Of a DNA stretch of 64,000 nucleotides, positions 48,072 to 55,785 are shown piece after piece (positions within the stretch are counted from its first letter, which is position 1; each line of letters opens with the position of its first letter). The notes beneath the pieces were generated by a model, which was given only the letters and a program-made list of their open reading frames with translations, was not told the DNA's origin and ran no database searches. The stretch covers positions 70,610 to 134,609 of the forward strand of contig NCEA01000007.1 in NCBI GenBank assembly GCA_002280515.1. Reading direction: 5' to 3'. Source of the DNA: Rhodobacterales bacterium 32-67-9. Its GTDB lineage: Bacteria > Pseudomonadota > Alphaproteobacteria > Rhodobacterales > Rhodobacteraceae. The translations under genes and the position numbers were made by a program.

Positions 48072-48815
48072 ATGGCAACACCAGAACAAATCCCAACTGA
48101 CCTGACCGTGGACGTGGGGGACGACATGTCCCCAGAAGAATTCATGTCCGCAGTTCGGCACTTCATGGGCTATGTGACCGAGATTACTGCGGCGCAGAGC
48201 GGTGACGGGGCAGATGTTGGCTGGACCGTTCGAGTGCGCGAAGGCAGTTATCTGATTGGTGTAGAGCCTGGCAGGGATGCACCCAGCTCTCGACTTTCCA
48301 TGATATACCACAAGGCCGAACATGCGGCCGTCGCGCTTGCAGCGGGTGACATTAGCAGTGCAGAACTGTCCGACCGGGCGATAGGGCACCTCAAGGCGCT
48401 TTCCGATCTATCCAGCAAGAGCCAAAACGGAAAAGGCATAAGGCTTTGGGTTCAAAAGCGGCCTATCGCAATTAGTCCTGGCATCGCAAAGACGGTCCGC
48501 GAGGACTGGGAAGCTGACTACAACGACTATGGCTCCCTTGAAGGACGATTGGAGGCGATCCGAGACGCTTCCGGGTCCGTGAAGATTGCGGTCAAAGACT
48601 TCTTGTTCCCTAGATCAATTGTTTGCAGCGTTCCGGAACGCCTATTGGAGACGGCGCTTGGCAGTTTCAGGAAGCGTGTCGAGATCGAAGGGACCATTCA
48701 CTACAGGCGCGATGGAACGCCCGTTAGCATCGAAGCGCACTCCATAGAGATACTGCCGGAAGATGACGAACTGCCTAGCGCGGATGATGTCCGTGGAATA
48801 ATGGCGGTAGTATGA
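48072..48815 (+). CDS. Transposon passenger: unknown 247-aa protein
   Basis: ATG 48072 follows GGAACGAA. Soluble and acidic, no signal or membrane segment. N-terminal EEFMSAVRHFMGYVTEI looks helical; the middle has a strand-helix pattern, and the C-terminus (HYRRDGTPVSIEAHSIEILP) looks like beta strands. Its ATGA overlap with the PIN nuclease gene means the two are co-translated. By position it could be the partner or antitoxin of the PIN protein, but it is much larger than a VapB-type antitoxin and shows no DNA-binding motif. Family not recognised. Confidence 0.8.
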   Translation: MATPEQIPTDLTVDVGDDMSPEEFMSAVRHFMGYVTEITAAQSGDGADVGWTVRVREGSYLIGVEPGRDAPSSRLSMIYHKAEHAAVALAAGDISSAELSDRAIGHLKALSDLSSKSQNGKGIRLWVQKRPIAISPGIAKTVREDWEADYNDYGSLEGRLEAIRDASGSVKIAVKDFLFPRSIVCSVPERLLETALGSFRKRVEIEGTIHYRRDGTPVSIEAHSIEILPEDDELPSADDVRGIMAVV

Positions 48816-49276
48816 GCGTCGAGAAGATTTACTGGGACAGTGATTGCTTTCTGGGGCACTTGCAGGCCGAGGTTGGAAAGGTTGCTAAGTGCGCGGGCGT
48901 CTTGCAGCGTGCAGATCGTGGAGATGTGCTGATCGTTACATCGGCGCTTACCTTGGCTGAGGTTCTGTGGATGCGGAACGCACCGCGTTTGACGGAAGAC
49001 AAGGCGTTACTGGTGCGGCGCTTTTTCAGACGCTCAACCATCCGGATCTATAATGTCTCAAGGAAAATATCCGAAGCCGCACAGGACTTGGTTTGGAAAC
49101 AAGGGATTAAGCCGAAGGACGCCATTCATGTCGCTACAGCGCTCCACTTGGGAGCGGATGCGCTCGAAACATTTGATTTGGACCTCATCAACAAGAGCGG
49201 CACCGTAGGGACACCCCTTCTACTAATTCGGGAACCACAGGCAGCCGCTCAGGGGAGTTTGTTCGATGGCAAATAA
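48812..49276 (+). CDS. Transposon passenger: PIN-domain nuclease
   Basis: 154 aa with a full set of PIN acidic residues: YWDSDCF (Asp9/Asp11), TLAEVLW (Glu50), KPKDAIHVATAL (Asp103) and ETFDLDL (Asp122/124). PIN proteins are Mg-dependent RNases, often VapC-type toxins. ATG 48812 overlaps the upstream stop (ATGA). The C-terminus continues about 25 residues past the fold. Toxin function is inferred, and the unusual partner protein makes a classical VapBC pair unlikely. Confidence 0.85.
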   Translation: MSVEKIYWDSDCFLGHLQAEVGKVAKCAGVLQRADRGDVLIVTSALTLAEVLWMRNAPRLTEDKALLVRRFFRRSTIRIYNVSRKISEAAQDLVWKQGIKPKDAIHVATALHLGADALETFDLDLINKSGTVGTPLLLIREPQAAAQGSLFDGK

Positions 49277-49412
49277 AACTCAACCGGACCGCTTCCGCGA
49301 AGCCGCCCGCGCCCTAGAGTGCGATGACGACGAAGCGCATTTCGACGCCAGGCTGAAGAAGGTCGCCAAGGCTCAGAAGCCGAAGGACGAGAAGCCCGAT
49401 GACAAGGAGTGA
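49266..49412 (+). CDS. Transposon passenger: 48-aa charged protein
   Basis: ATG 49266 lies inside the end of the PIN gene (11-base overlap) and follows AGGGGAGT at good spacing. The product begins MANKTQPDRFREAARALECD, then has an acidic stretch (DDDEAHFDARLKK) and a Lys/Pro/Asp-rich tail. It has no Trp or Tyr and only one Cys. This type of small charged ORF is typical cargo beside transposases in alphaproteobacteria. Function unknown. Confidence 0.6.
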   Translation: MANKTQPDRFREAARALECDDDEAHFDARLKKVAKAQKPKDEKPDDKE

Positions 49413-49704
49413 CGATGTTCCTGAGCGCGATCTGATTTCGCGCCGACTTCGGGAACTCACCTCGGAATCACTTCGGTTGTCCGAGCGCATGAAGAAACTC
49501 GCGCAGGAGGACTACGGCCTTGTGTCTGGCGTTACTCGCGTTCGAAAGGGTGACATGGTGGGGACATTCGCTTGGGTCCTGAACTACGAAACACCCGGAC
49601 CGCCCTCAATAAGAGTGAATTTGGACGCCGATCGAGAGGGCGGTCGCCAGCGAGGCATGAACTTCTATGACGAGTGGGAAGAGATACCGCCTAGCCAAGA
49701 CTGA
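49399..49704 (+). CDS. Transposon passenger: unknown 101-aa protein
   Basis: ATG 49399 overlaps the 48-aa ORF by 14 bases and is preceded by its GAG/AAG-rich codons. N-terminal half is a charged helix (ISRRLRELTSESLRLSERMKKLAQEDYG), C-terminal half looks like beta strands (GDMVGTFAWVLNYETPGPPSIRVNL). The stop lies seven bases before the right inverted repeat. No family recognised. Confidence 0.65.
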   Translation: MTRSDDVPERDLISRRLRELTSESLRLSERMKKLAQEDYGLVSGVTRVRKGDMVGTFAWVLNYETPGPPSIRVNLDADREGGRQRGMNFYDEWEEIPPSQD

Positions 49705-49710
49705 AGCGGT

Positions 49711-49741
49711 GGTTTGTCAAATATAATATCGCCAAGAAAAA
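49711..49741. repeat. Right end of the IS1595-type transposon: 23-bp inverted repeat plus target duplication
   Basis: 49711-49733 is the perfect reverse complement of 47034-47056; 49734-49741 (AAGAAAAA) repeats the left-hand target duplication. The pairing stops at the inner edge (49710 T against 47057 C). Confidence 0.95.
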
Positions 49742-49759
49742 CGGGGCCCGAAGGCCCCG
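49734..49759 (-). terminator. rplY terminator whose T-tract is the transposon target
   Basis: On the minus strand: CGGGGCC (49759-49753), UUCG loop, GGCCCCG (49748-49742), then TTTTTCTT (49741-49734). A perfect 7-bp stem and T-run 28 bases after the rplY stop. The T-run is exactly the duplicated 8-bp target, so this copy keeps the terminator intact. Confidence 0.9.
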
Positions 49760-49786
49760 CATTCCCTATCCGCGACGGGACGAGGA

Positions 49787-50410
49787 TTACTCCTCGGCCC
49801 CGTCCTCGCTTTCGCCCTCGTCGCCATCGGCCGAACGCAGGCCCGACGGGGCCGCGAGGTTGGCGATGACGAAGTTCCGCTTGATCGTCGGCGTCGCGCC
49901 CTTCGGCAGGTCGATATCGCCGATATGGATGACGTCGCCGATCTCGCGCCCAGACAGGTCGACGGTGATGTGATCGGGAATGTCGCCCGCGGTCACTTCC
50001 AGCTCGACTTCCGGACGCACGATCACGAGCGTGCCGCCCTTCTTCAAGCCCGGCGCCTTGTCGTGGTTCTCGAAGGTGACGTGGATGAAGAGGTTGATCC
50101 GCGAGGTCCGCTTCAGCCGCATCAGGTCGAGATGGGTCGGAAGATCCTTCACGATGTCTCGCTGGACACCGCGGCAGATCACGCGCACATCCTCTTGCCC
50201 TTCGACCTTGAGGTTGAAGAGCGTCGACAGGAAGCGGCCCGCCTTCAGCTTTTTCAGAAGCGCGTAGTATTTGACGTTGATGGCAACGGGGTCTTGCCCT
50301 CCGCCATAAACGATGCCGGGTACGTAGCCCTCACGACGAGCTTGACGAGCGGCCCCCTTGCCTGTCCCCGTCCGTACCTCGGCGACAAGATCAGGGATCT
50401 CACCAGCCAT
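49787..50410 (-). CDS. rplY: 50S ribosomal protein L25 (Ctc/TL5 type)
   Basis: A 207-aa 5S-rRNA-binding protein with the longer two-domain Ctc/TL5 layout: [27 protein letters not shown], a beta-rich middle ([23 protein letters not shown]) and the C-terminal TL5 domain, ending in an acidic tail [15 protein letters not shown] 50410 ([13 protein letters not shown]) gives the family N-terminus; the frame extends upstream as noise. Its usual neighbour pth is now behind a transposon. Confidence 0.95.
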   Translation of the reverse strand: MAGEIPDLVAEVRTGTGKGAARQARREGYVPGIVYGGGQDPVAINVKYYALLKKLKAGRFLSTLFNLKVEGQEDVRVICRGVQRDIVKDLPTHLDLMRLKRTSRINLFIHVTFENHDKAPGLKKGGTLVIVRPEVELEVTAGDIPDHITVDLSGREIGDVIHIGDIDLPKGATPTIKRNFVIANLAAPSGLRSADGDEGESEDGAEE

Positions 50411-50566
50411 AGGTTTTCTCCATAGGTTAACCGGGCATCCTCCAAGGGTGCATGCCCATAAAGCGCGCCGTATAGAGGGGAATTGCCGGGAAGGGAAGCG
50501 GATTCTTGGCGCCGCCGGACCCTTCGTGCGGTGGCGGCATTCAGGGGCCGCCAACCCCTCCCAACG

Positions 50567-51730
50567 TCACTGGTAGCGATCGAGGAAGTCTTTCGGGATC
50601 AGCACATTGTGCCGCCCGACATCGGCAAGCCCGGTTTCGCCGCAGAGCGCCATCGAGGTGTCGAGCTCCTTGTGGATCACCTCGAGTGCCTTCGTCACCC
50701 CGGCCTCGCCCATCGCCCCCAGCCCGTAGACGAAGGCCCGGCCGATCATCACGCCCTTGGCGCCAAGGGCCACCGCCTTCAAGACGTCCTGGCCGGTCCG
50801 TACCCCGCCATCCATCCAGACCTCGGTCTTGTTGCCCACCGCCGCCGCGATCTCGGGCAGCATGCGGATCGACGACAACGCCCCGTCAAGCTGGCGTCCG
50901 CCGTGGTTGGAGACGACGATGGCGCCGGCGCCGAGGCTTGCGGCCTTCTCGGCATCCGCGACATCGAGGATGCCCTTCAGGATCACCTTGCCGCCCCACA
51001 TGTCCATGAGCTTCCGGATCTTGTCCCAGTTGAGCGCCGGGTCGAACTTTTCCGCCGTCCAGGCCGAGAGCGAGGAGGGGTCGGAGACGCCTTCGACATG
51101 GCCGACGATATTGCCGAAGAAGCGCCGCTTGGTTTGCAGCATCTCGATACCCCAGCCCCATTTCGTGGCGAGGTTCAGCATCGTCGGAATGGTGAACTTC
51201 GGCGGCGCCGAAAGCCCGTTCTTCAGGTCCTTGTGCCGCTGGCCGAGGATCTGCAGGTCCACCGTGATGACCAGCGCCGAACAGCCGGCGTTCTTTGCCC
51301 GACCGATGATCGCCGCGTTGAACGCATCGTCGTTGAGCGCATAGATCTGGAACCAGAACGGCTTCGAGACATGCGCGGCCACGTCCTCGATCGAACAGAT
51401 CGACATGGTCGAGAGCGTGAAGGGCACGCCGAACTTCTCGGCCGCCCGCGCCGCCTTGATCTCGCCGTCGGCGTTCTGCATCCCCGTCAGCCCGACCGGG
51501 GCGAGGGCGACCGGCATCGCCACGTCCTGTCCGATCATCGTGGTGGCGGTGGAGCGGCCGGTCATGTCGACGGCGATCTTCTGCCTGAGCCGGATTTCGG
51601 CGAAATCGCTGACGTTGTCGCGGAAGGTCTGCTCGGTCCAGCTGCCCGACTCAGCGTAGTCGTAGAACATGCGCGGCACCCGGCGGCGATAGAGGCGCTT
51701 GAGATCGTCGACGCAGGTGATCACGGGCAT
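50567..51730 (-). CDS. FMN-dependent alpha-hydroxy-acid oxidase (L-lactate dehydrogenase-like)
   Basis: A 387-aa TIM-barrel flavoprotein. Motifs: the substrate Tyr region MFYDYAESGSWTEQTFRDN, MPVALAPVGLTGMQNADGE, LVITVDLQILGQRHKDLKNG, and the catalytic His with Arg in VSNHGGRQLDGALSS. It oxidises L-lactate or a related 2-hydroxy acid, passing electrons to the respiratory chain if of the LldD type. Substrate preference cannot be read. It may be expressed alone; several hairpins lie between it and trpA. Confidence 0.92.
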   Translation of the reverse strand: MPVITCVDDLKRLYRRRVPRMFYDYAESGSWTEQTFRDNVSDFAEIRLRQKIAVDMTGRSTATTMIGQDVAMPVALAPVGLTGMQNADGEIKAARAAEKFGVPFTLSTMSICSIEDVAAHVSKPFWFQIYALNDDAFNAAIIGRAKNAGCSALVITVDLQILGQRHKDLKNGLSAPPKFTIPTMLNLATKWGWGIEMLQTKRRFFGNIVGHVEGVSDPSSLSAWTAEKFDPALNWDKIRKLMDMWGGKVILKGILDVADAEKAASLGAGAIVVSNHGGRQLDGALSSIRMLPEIAAAVGNKTEVWMDGGVRTGQDVLKAVALGAKGVMIGRAFVYGLGAMGEAGVTKALEVIHKELDTSMALCGETGLADVGRHNVLIPKDFLDRYQ

Positions 51731-51827
51731 GGGCTATCCCTCGATTTGGTAATGTCGCCTTACCAATCTATCGGCCTTCTGGCAATGCGCTTTGGCCCTT
51801 GCAGATTGCCGCAGGCAACGAAGCGGA

Positions 51828-51918
51828 GCGCCCGTTCCGGGCGCAGGTTTGAGTCTCGCGGTTTCCGGTTGCCCGGAAACCGCTCGGCCCTGCCTCCGGC
51901 GGGAGGTATTTTTGAACA
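51828..51918. repeat. Cluster of three inverted repeats between trpA and the hydroxyacid oxidase gene
   Basis: First, GCGCCCG (51828-51834) / CGGGCGC (51838-51844), loop TTC. Second, GCGGTTTCCGG (51858-51868) / CCGGAAACCGC (51873-51883), an 11-bp perfect stem. Third, CCTCC (51893-51897) / GGAGG (51902-51906), then TATTTTTGAACAGAAG. The last resembles the repeat after trmB. In plus orientation it is terminator-like, although both flanking genes are on the minus strand. Confidence 0.7.
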
Positions 51919-51932
51919 GAAGACTCGGGTCG

Positions 51933-52724
51933 TCAGGCCGAATGGGCGCCGTCGGCGAGGCCTTTGACGAAGGTGAGGATCTCGGCGACGGTGCGCTTTT
52001 CCTCGACCATCTTGACGATGGCGGAACCGACGACCGCACCATCGGCGACCGAGGCGATGGCGCGGGCGGTTTCGGGCGAGCGGATGCCGAAGCCGACGAT
52101 GACCGGCAGGTCGGTCTTCGCCTTGATCCGGGCGACCTCGGGGCCGACGTCGGTTGCCTCGGCCGCCGCAGCGCCGGTGATGCCGGTGATCGAGACGTAG
52201 TAGACGAAGCCGGAGGTGTTCTGCAGCACCTTCGGCAGGCGCCTGTCGTCGGTCGTCGGCGTGGCGAGTCGGATGAAGTTCAGCCCGGCATCCCGGGCCG
52301 GGATGCAGAGTTCCGCGTCCTCTTCCGGCGGCAGGTCGACGACGATCAGACCGTCGACGCCGGCGGCCTTCGCGTCCTTGAGGAACCGCTCGACCCCGCG
52401 CGAATAGATCGGGTTGTAGTAGCCCATCATCACGATCGGTGTCGCATTGTCGCCCTTGCGGAACTCGGCCACCATGTCGAGGGTCTTCTGCAGGGTCTGC
52501 CCGCCTTCGAGGGCGCGCTGCCCGGCAAGCTGGATCGTCGGGCCGTCGGCCATCGGATCGGTGAAGGGCATGCCAAGCTCGATCACGTCGACGCCGGCAG
52601 AGGGCAGCCCCTTCATCAGCGCGAGCGAGGTGGCGAGATCGGGGTCGCCCGCCATGATATAGGAGACGAAGGCCTTGCGCCCCTTCGCTTTGAGGGCGGC
52701 GAATGTCGTCTCGATCCGGGTCAT
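51933..52724 (-). CDS. trpA: Tryptophan synthase alpha chain
   Basis: A 263-aa TIM-barrel lyase releasing indole. Catalytic Glu in [19 protein letters not shown], Asp in [11 protein letters not shown]; then [26 protein letters not shown] and the phosphate site GFGIRSPE. It works with trpB, which lies about 8 kb away on the plus strand, so the two subunits are made from separate transcripts. Confidence 0.96.
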   Translation of the reverse strand: MTRIETTFAALKAKGRKAFVSYIMAGDPDLATSLALMKGLPSAGVDVIELGMPFTDPMADGPTIQLAGQRALEGGQTLQKTLDMVAEFRKGDNATPIVMMGYYNPIYSRGVERFLKDAKAAGVDGLIVVDLPPEEDAELCIPARDAGLNFIRLATPTTDDRRLPKVLQNTSGFVYYVSITGITGAAAAEATDVGPEVARIKAKTDLPVIVGFGIRSPETARAIASVADGAVVGSAIVKMVEEKRTVAEILTFVKGLADGAHSA

Positions 52725-53017
52725 GCTCTCTCTCCTCGTCCGTCCGGCCGGTCTTGCAGAAAAGCGCCGGCAAAATCAATGGGGCTTCGCGGGGAGGGCG
52801 AGGGGGCGTATCACGATGTCGCCGTCAGCAAGCAGTCGACGCCGAGATTTGGCTCCTCCGCCGATATCGTGCGACGCACGTTTCTTCACGCCTCGATCAG
52901 AATTGTTTCAGGCGGCCACGACCGGCATTTTCGACCTTGTCCCGCCGCCCCGGCCGATGCTTGCGCCGCCCGGCGCGACGCACTACAAGCGCCGCGATCG
53001 GCGAAAGGAAGTGGCAG

Positions 53018-54115
53018 ATGGGTTTCAGGATGGGCATCGTCGGACTGCCGAACGTCGGCAAGTCCACGCTCTTCAACGCGCTGACCCGCACCGCCGCGGC
53101 GCAGGCCGCCAACTTTCCCTTCTGTACCATCGAGCCCAATGTCGGCGACGTTGCGGTACCCGATCCGCGGCTGGAACGGCTTGCCGCCATCGCAGGGTCG
53201 AAGGCGATCATCCCGACGCGGATCACCTTCGTCGATATCGCCGGCCTTGTTCGTGGCGCGTCGAAGGGCGAGGGGCTTGGCAACCAGTTCCTCGCCAATA
53301 TCCGCGAGGTCGATGCCATCGCCCATGTGCTGCGCTGCTTCGAGGATGGCGACGTGACCCATGTCGAGGGCAAGATCGACCCCATTGCCGATGCCGAGAC
53401 GATCGAGACCGAATTGATGATCGCCGACATGGAGTCGATCGAGCGGCGGCTTGCCAACATCGCCCGCAAGATCAAGGGCGGCGACAAGGAGGCGGTGGCG
53501 CAGGAACGGTTGATGAAAGAGGCGCTCGCCGCGCTTGAGGCCGGCAAGCCCGCGCGCACCGTCAAGGTCTCCGATGAGGACGAGAAGGCCTGGCGCATGC
53601 TTCAGCTCCTGACCGCCAAGCCGGTCCTCTTCGTCTGCAATGTCGAGGAAGCGTCCGCCGCCAAGGGCAATTCCCTTTCCGCGAAGGTCGCCGGGATGGC
53701 CGCCGCGCAAGGCGCCGGTTCGGTCGTGATCTCGGCCAAGATCGAGGAAGAGCTGGCCCAGATGCCCGCCGAGGACGCCGCGATGTTCCTTGAGGAGATG
53801 GGGCTGGACGAAGCCGGGCTCGACCGTCTGATCCGCGCCGGCTACGACTTGTTGGGCCTTCAGACCTACTTCACCGTCGGCCCCAAGGAGGCCCGCGCCT
53901 GGACGATCGAGAAGGGCACGCTGGCGCCGCAGGCCGCCGGCGTCATCCACGGCGATTTCGAACGAGGCTTCATCCGCGCCGAGACCATCGCCTTTGACGA
54001 CTACATCGCGGGCAACGGCGAAGCCGGCGCCCGCGAGGCCGGAAAGTTCCGCGTCGAGGGCAAGACCTACGAGGTCAAGGACGGCGACGTGCTGCATTTC
54101 CTTTTCAACGCCTGA
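53018..54115 (+). CDS. ychF: Redox-regulated ATPase YchF (Obg-like)
   Basis: 365 aa. N-terminal G domain: [18 protein letters not shown] (P-loop), [11 protein letters not shown] (switch), [21 protein letters not shown]. The helical insertion and the C-terminal TGS domain follow ([17 protein letters not shown]...[10 protein letters not shown]). YchF prefers ATP to GTP and binds ribosomes. ATG 53018 follows AAAGGAAG. Its proximity to pth/rplY is common across bacteria. Confidence 0.96.
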   Translation: MGFRMGIVGLPNVGKSTLFNALTRTAAAQAANFPFCTIEPNVGDVAVPDPRLERLAAIAGSKAIIPTRITFVDIAGLVRGASKGEGLGNQFLANIREVDAIAHVLRCFEDGDVTHVEGKIDPIADAETIETELMIADMESIERRLANIARKIKGGDKEAVAQERLMKEALAALEAGKPARTVKVSDEDEKAWRMLQLLTAKPVLFVCNVEEASAAKGNSLSAKVAGMAAAQGAGSVVISAKIEEELAQMPAEDAAMFLEEMGLDEAGLDRLIRAGYDLLGLQTYFTVGPKEARAWTIEKGTLAPQAAGVIHGDFERGFIRAETIAFDDYIAGNGEAGAREAGKFRVEGKTYEVKDGDVLHFLFNA

Positions 54116-54274
54116 CCGGGTATCGCCGCCCGGGTCTGAGCCTGCCGCTGCGTCGCCGGACCGGAACGGTTCCGCCCCCGAAAGCTAGACTAATGGTTAG
54201 GTCGCTTTTTTTGCCGACTTGGCGTCGAATCCTCCGGCGTGCCCGAAACGGCGCGGCTTCTGGAGGAGGAAAGC

Positions 54275-54715
54275 ATGTCCAGCCCGTATGTGGGCGGCTG
54301 CGAGCATCATCATGTGCGCGCGTCCGCCGAGCCGATCGACAACCACGAGTGCCATTGCAACGTCTGCAAGAAGGTTACCGGCCAGCACACCACCCACGTT
54401 GCCTTTTTCAACCACGGTGACGTGACGACCGAGAACGAGGCCGCAATGAAGCGCGTCCCCTTTAATGCGGACAACCCGAACGGGCCGCTCGAAATCTGCT
54501 TGTGTGAGAAGTGCAATGCGGTGCTGATGCTCGACGACAAGCAGAAGCGCATTCGCGTCGCGGTGCCGAATGTCATGGGCTACGACGACGGCAAGTTCCC
54601 CAAGGCGAGCTATCACGCGTTCTGGGACACCTCGAAAGGCTATCCGAAGCCGACCGACGGCCGGCCCGTCTACGAAGCCCTGCGCCCGGAATTCGTCTGG
54701 CCGAAAGGCGCCTGA
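54275..54715 (+). CDS. GFA-fold (CENP-V/GFA family) zinc protein
   Basis: 146 aa, ATG 54275 after GGAGGAGG. Zinc motifs of the family are visible: NHECHCNVCKKVTGQHT (CxCxxC) and ICLCEKCNAVLM (CxxC). The first site, normally CxC (GGCxCG), reads GGCEHHHVRA, so a His may replace the second Cys. Some family members act on S-hydroxymethylglutathione; others have unknown substrates. No clear partner genes adjoin. Confidence 0.88.
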   Translation: MSSPYVGGCEHHHVRASAEPIDNHECHCNVCKKVTGQHTTHVAFFNHGDVTTENEAAMKRVPFNADNPNGPLEICLCEKCNAVLMLDDKQKRIRVAVPNVMGYDDGKFPKASYHAFWDTSKGYPKPTDGRPVYEALRPEFVWPKGA

Positions 54716-54847
54716 GTACAAGCCTTGCGTCCGGCGCGGGTCTATCCATGCGCCGGGCGCAACGCGGGGCTGTCAAATCGGCGGTGGTGACTTTGGTGCG
54801 AGAGACCTATGTCCTCAGGCAACAGAAATCTTGCTTGAGGAAAGAAA

Positions 54848-54997
54848 ATGCTTGCAGCACCAAGCCTTAACGGCCTGCCCGGTGGCATCGTTCGCGCCGT
54901 TTCCGGCATTGGACGTCTTATTGCGTCGGCCTTTTCTGCTGAACCGGCCCCGTACTGGACCGACTATCTGCGTGAGACGGATCGCCCGGGACACTGA
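54848..54997 (+). CDS. Small 49-aa protein with its own terminator
   Basis: ATG 54848 preceded by GAGGAAAG at good spacing, stop TGA 54995-54997. The product has an amphipathic N-terminal part (MLAAPSLNGLPGGIVRAVSG) and a more polar tail with PYWTDYLRE and a C-terminal His. A perfect terminator begins 22 bases after the stop, which supports a discrete transcribed gene. No similarity recognised; it could also be a short mRNA-like sRNA. Confidence 0.5.
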   Translation: MLAAPSLNGLPGGIVRAVSGIGRLIASAFSAEPAPYWTDYLRETDRPGH

Positions 54998-55018
54998 TTT
55001 CGGACAGATCGAGACAGG

Positions 55019-55050
55019 AGCCCCGTTCGTCGCAACGGGGCTTTTCCTTT
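55019..55050 (+). terminator. Rho-independent terminator upstream of rplO
   Basis: AGCCCCGTT (55019-55027), loop CGTCGC, AACGGGGCT (55034-55042), then TTTCCTTTTC. A 9-bp perfect stem with a T-rich tail; it isolates the small gene at 54848 from rplO. Confidence 0.9.
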
Positions 55051-55210
55051 TCGGGGGCATCGGGCCGGCTGCGCCATCGCCCTTGATCCGCGTCATCAAC
55101 CCGTCTATACGCCCCCGGTGGCCCCAGCCGGGGCCTGATTCAACAACCAAGAAATGCCGCGTTTGGCCCAATCCGTCGCTGGGGGTCAATTCCGGCCAAG
55201 GAGAAGCGAC

Positions 55211-55684
55211 ATGAAACTGAATGAACTCCGGGACAATCCCGGCGCCGCCAAGAAATCCAAGCGCGTCGCGCGCGGCCCCGGTTCGGGCAAGGGCAAGACG
55301 GCCGGCCGTGGTATCAAGGGCCAGAAATCCCGTTCGGGCGTGACCATCGGCGGTTATGAAGGCGGCCAGATGCCGCTCTTCCGGCGCCTGCCTAAGCGTG
55401 GCTTCAACAAGCCGAACCAGAAGAAATTCGCCGTCGTGAACCTCGGCCTGATCCAGAAGTTCGTCGATGCCGGCAAGCTCGACGCGAAGACCGAGATCAC
55501 CGAAGACGTGCTGGTCGCGGCCGGCATCGTCCGCCGCAAGCTCGACGGTATCCGCGTTCTCGCGAAGGGCGAGGTTTCGACCAAGCTGAAGCTCGCCGTG
55601 ACCGGCGCCTCCAGGGCCGCGATCGACGCGGTCGAGAAGGCCGGTGGCTCGCTTTCGGTCACGACTGCGACGGCGGCTGAATAA
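55211..55684 (+). CDS. rplO: 50S ribosomal protein L15
   Basis: 157 aa: [58 protein letters not shown] and the C-terminal domain [22 protein letters not shown] 55211 follows AAGGAGAAG. It starts the ribosomal cluster in this window; rpmD and rpsE, which usually precede it, are absent, so the spc operon is split here. Confidence 0.97.
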   Translation: MKLNELRDNPGAAKKSKRVARGPGSGKGKTAGRGIKGQKSRSGVTIGGYEGGQMPLFRRLPKRGFNKPNQKKFAVVNLGLIQKFVDAGKLDAKTEITEDVLVAAGIVRRKLDGIRVLAKGEVSTKLKLAVTGASRAAIDAVEKAGGSLSVTTATAAE

Positions 55685-55785
55685 GGTGTTGTGGGCGGCC
55701 CCCGCGCCGCTTACATAAACACGAGTTTTCCTAGCGCCGCCGACCGGGAAACGGTTCGGCGGCGCTGTCCATGAAAGAGACTGGT

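Larger units (their letters stand above)
47034..49733 (+). mobile_element. Complete IS1595-family transposon with passenger genes
   Basis: 2700 bp bounded by perfect 23-bp inverted repeats and an 8-bp direct repeat (AAGAAAAA at 47026-47033 and 49734-49741), which are the marks of a single transposition event. It encodes an ISXO2-like transposase plus four passenger ORFs (247-aa unknown, PIN nuclease, 48-aa and 101-aa unknowns) in one direction. Eight-base duplications and passenger genes are known in the IS1595 family. The passenger DNA is less GC-rich than the host. It sits between rplY and pth, in the T-tract of the rplY terminator. Confidence 0.93.
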
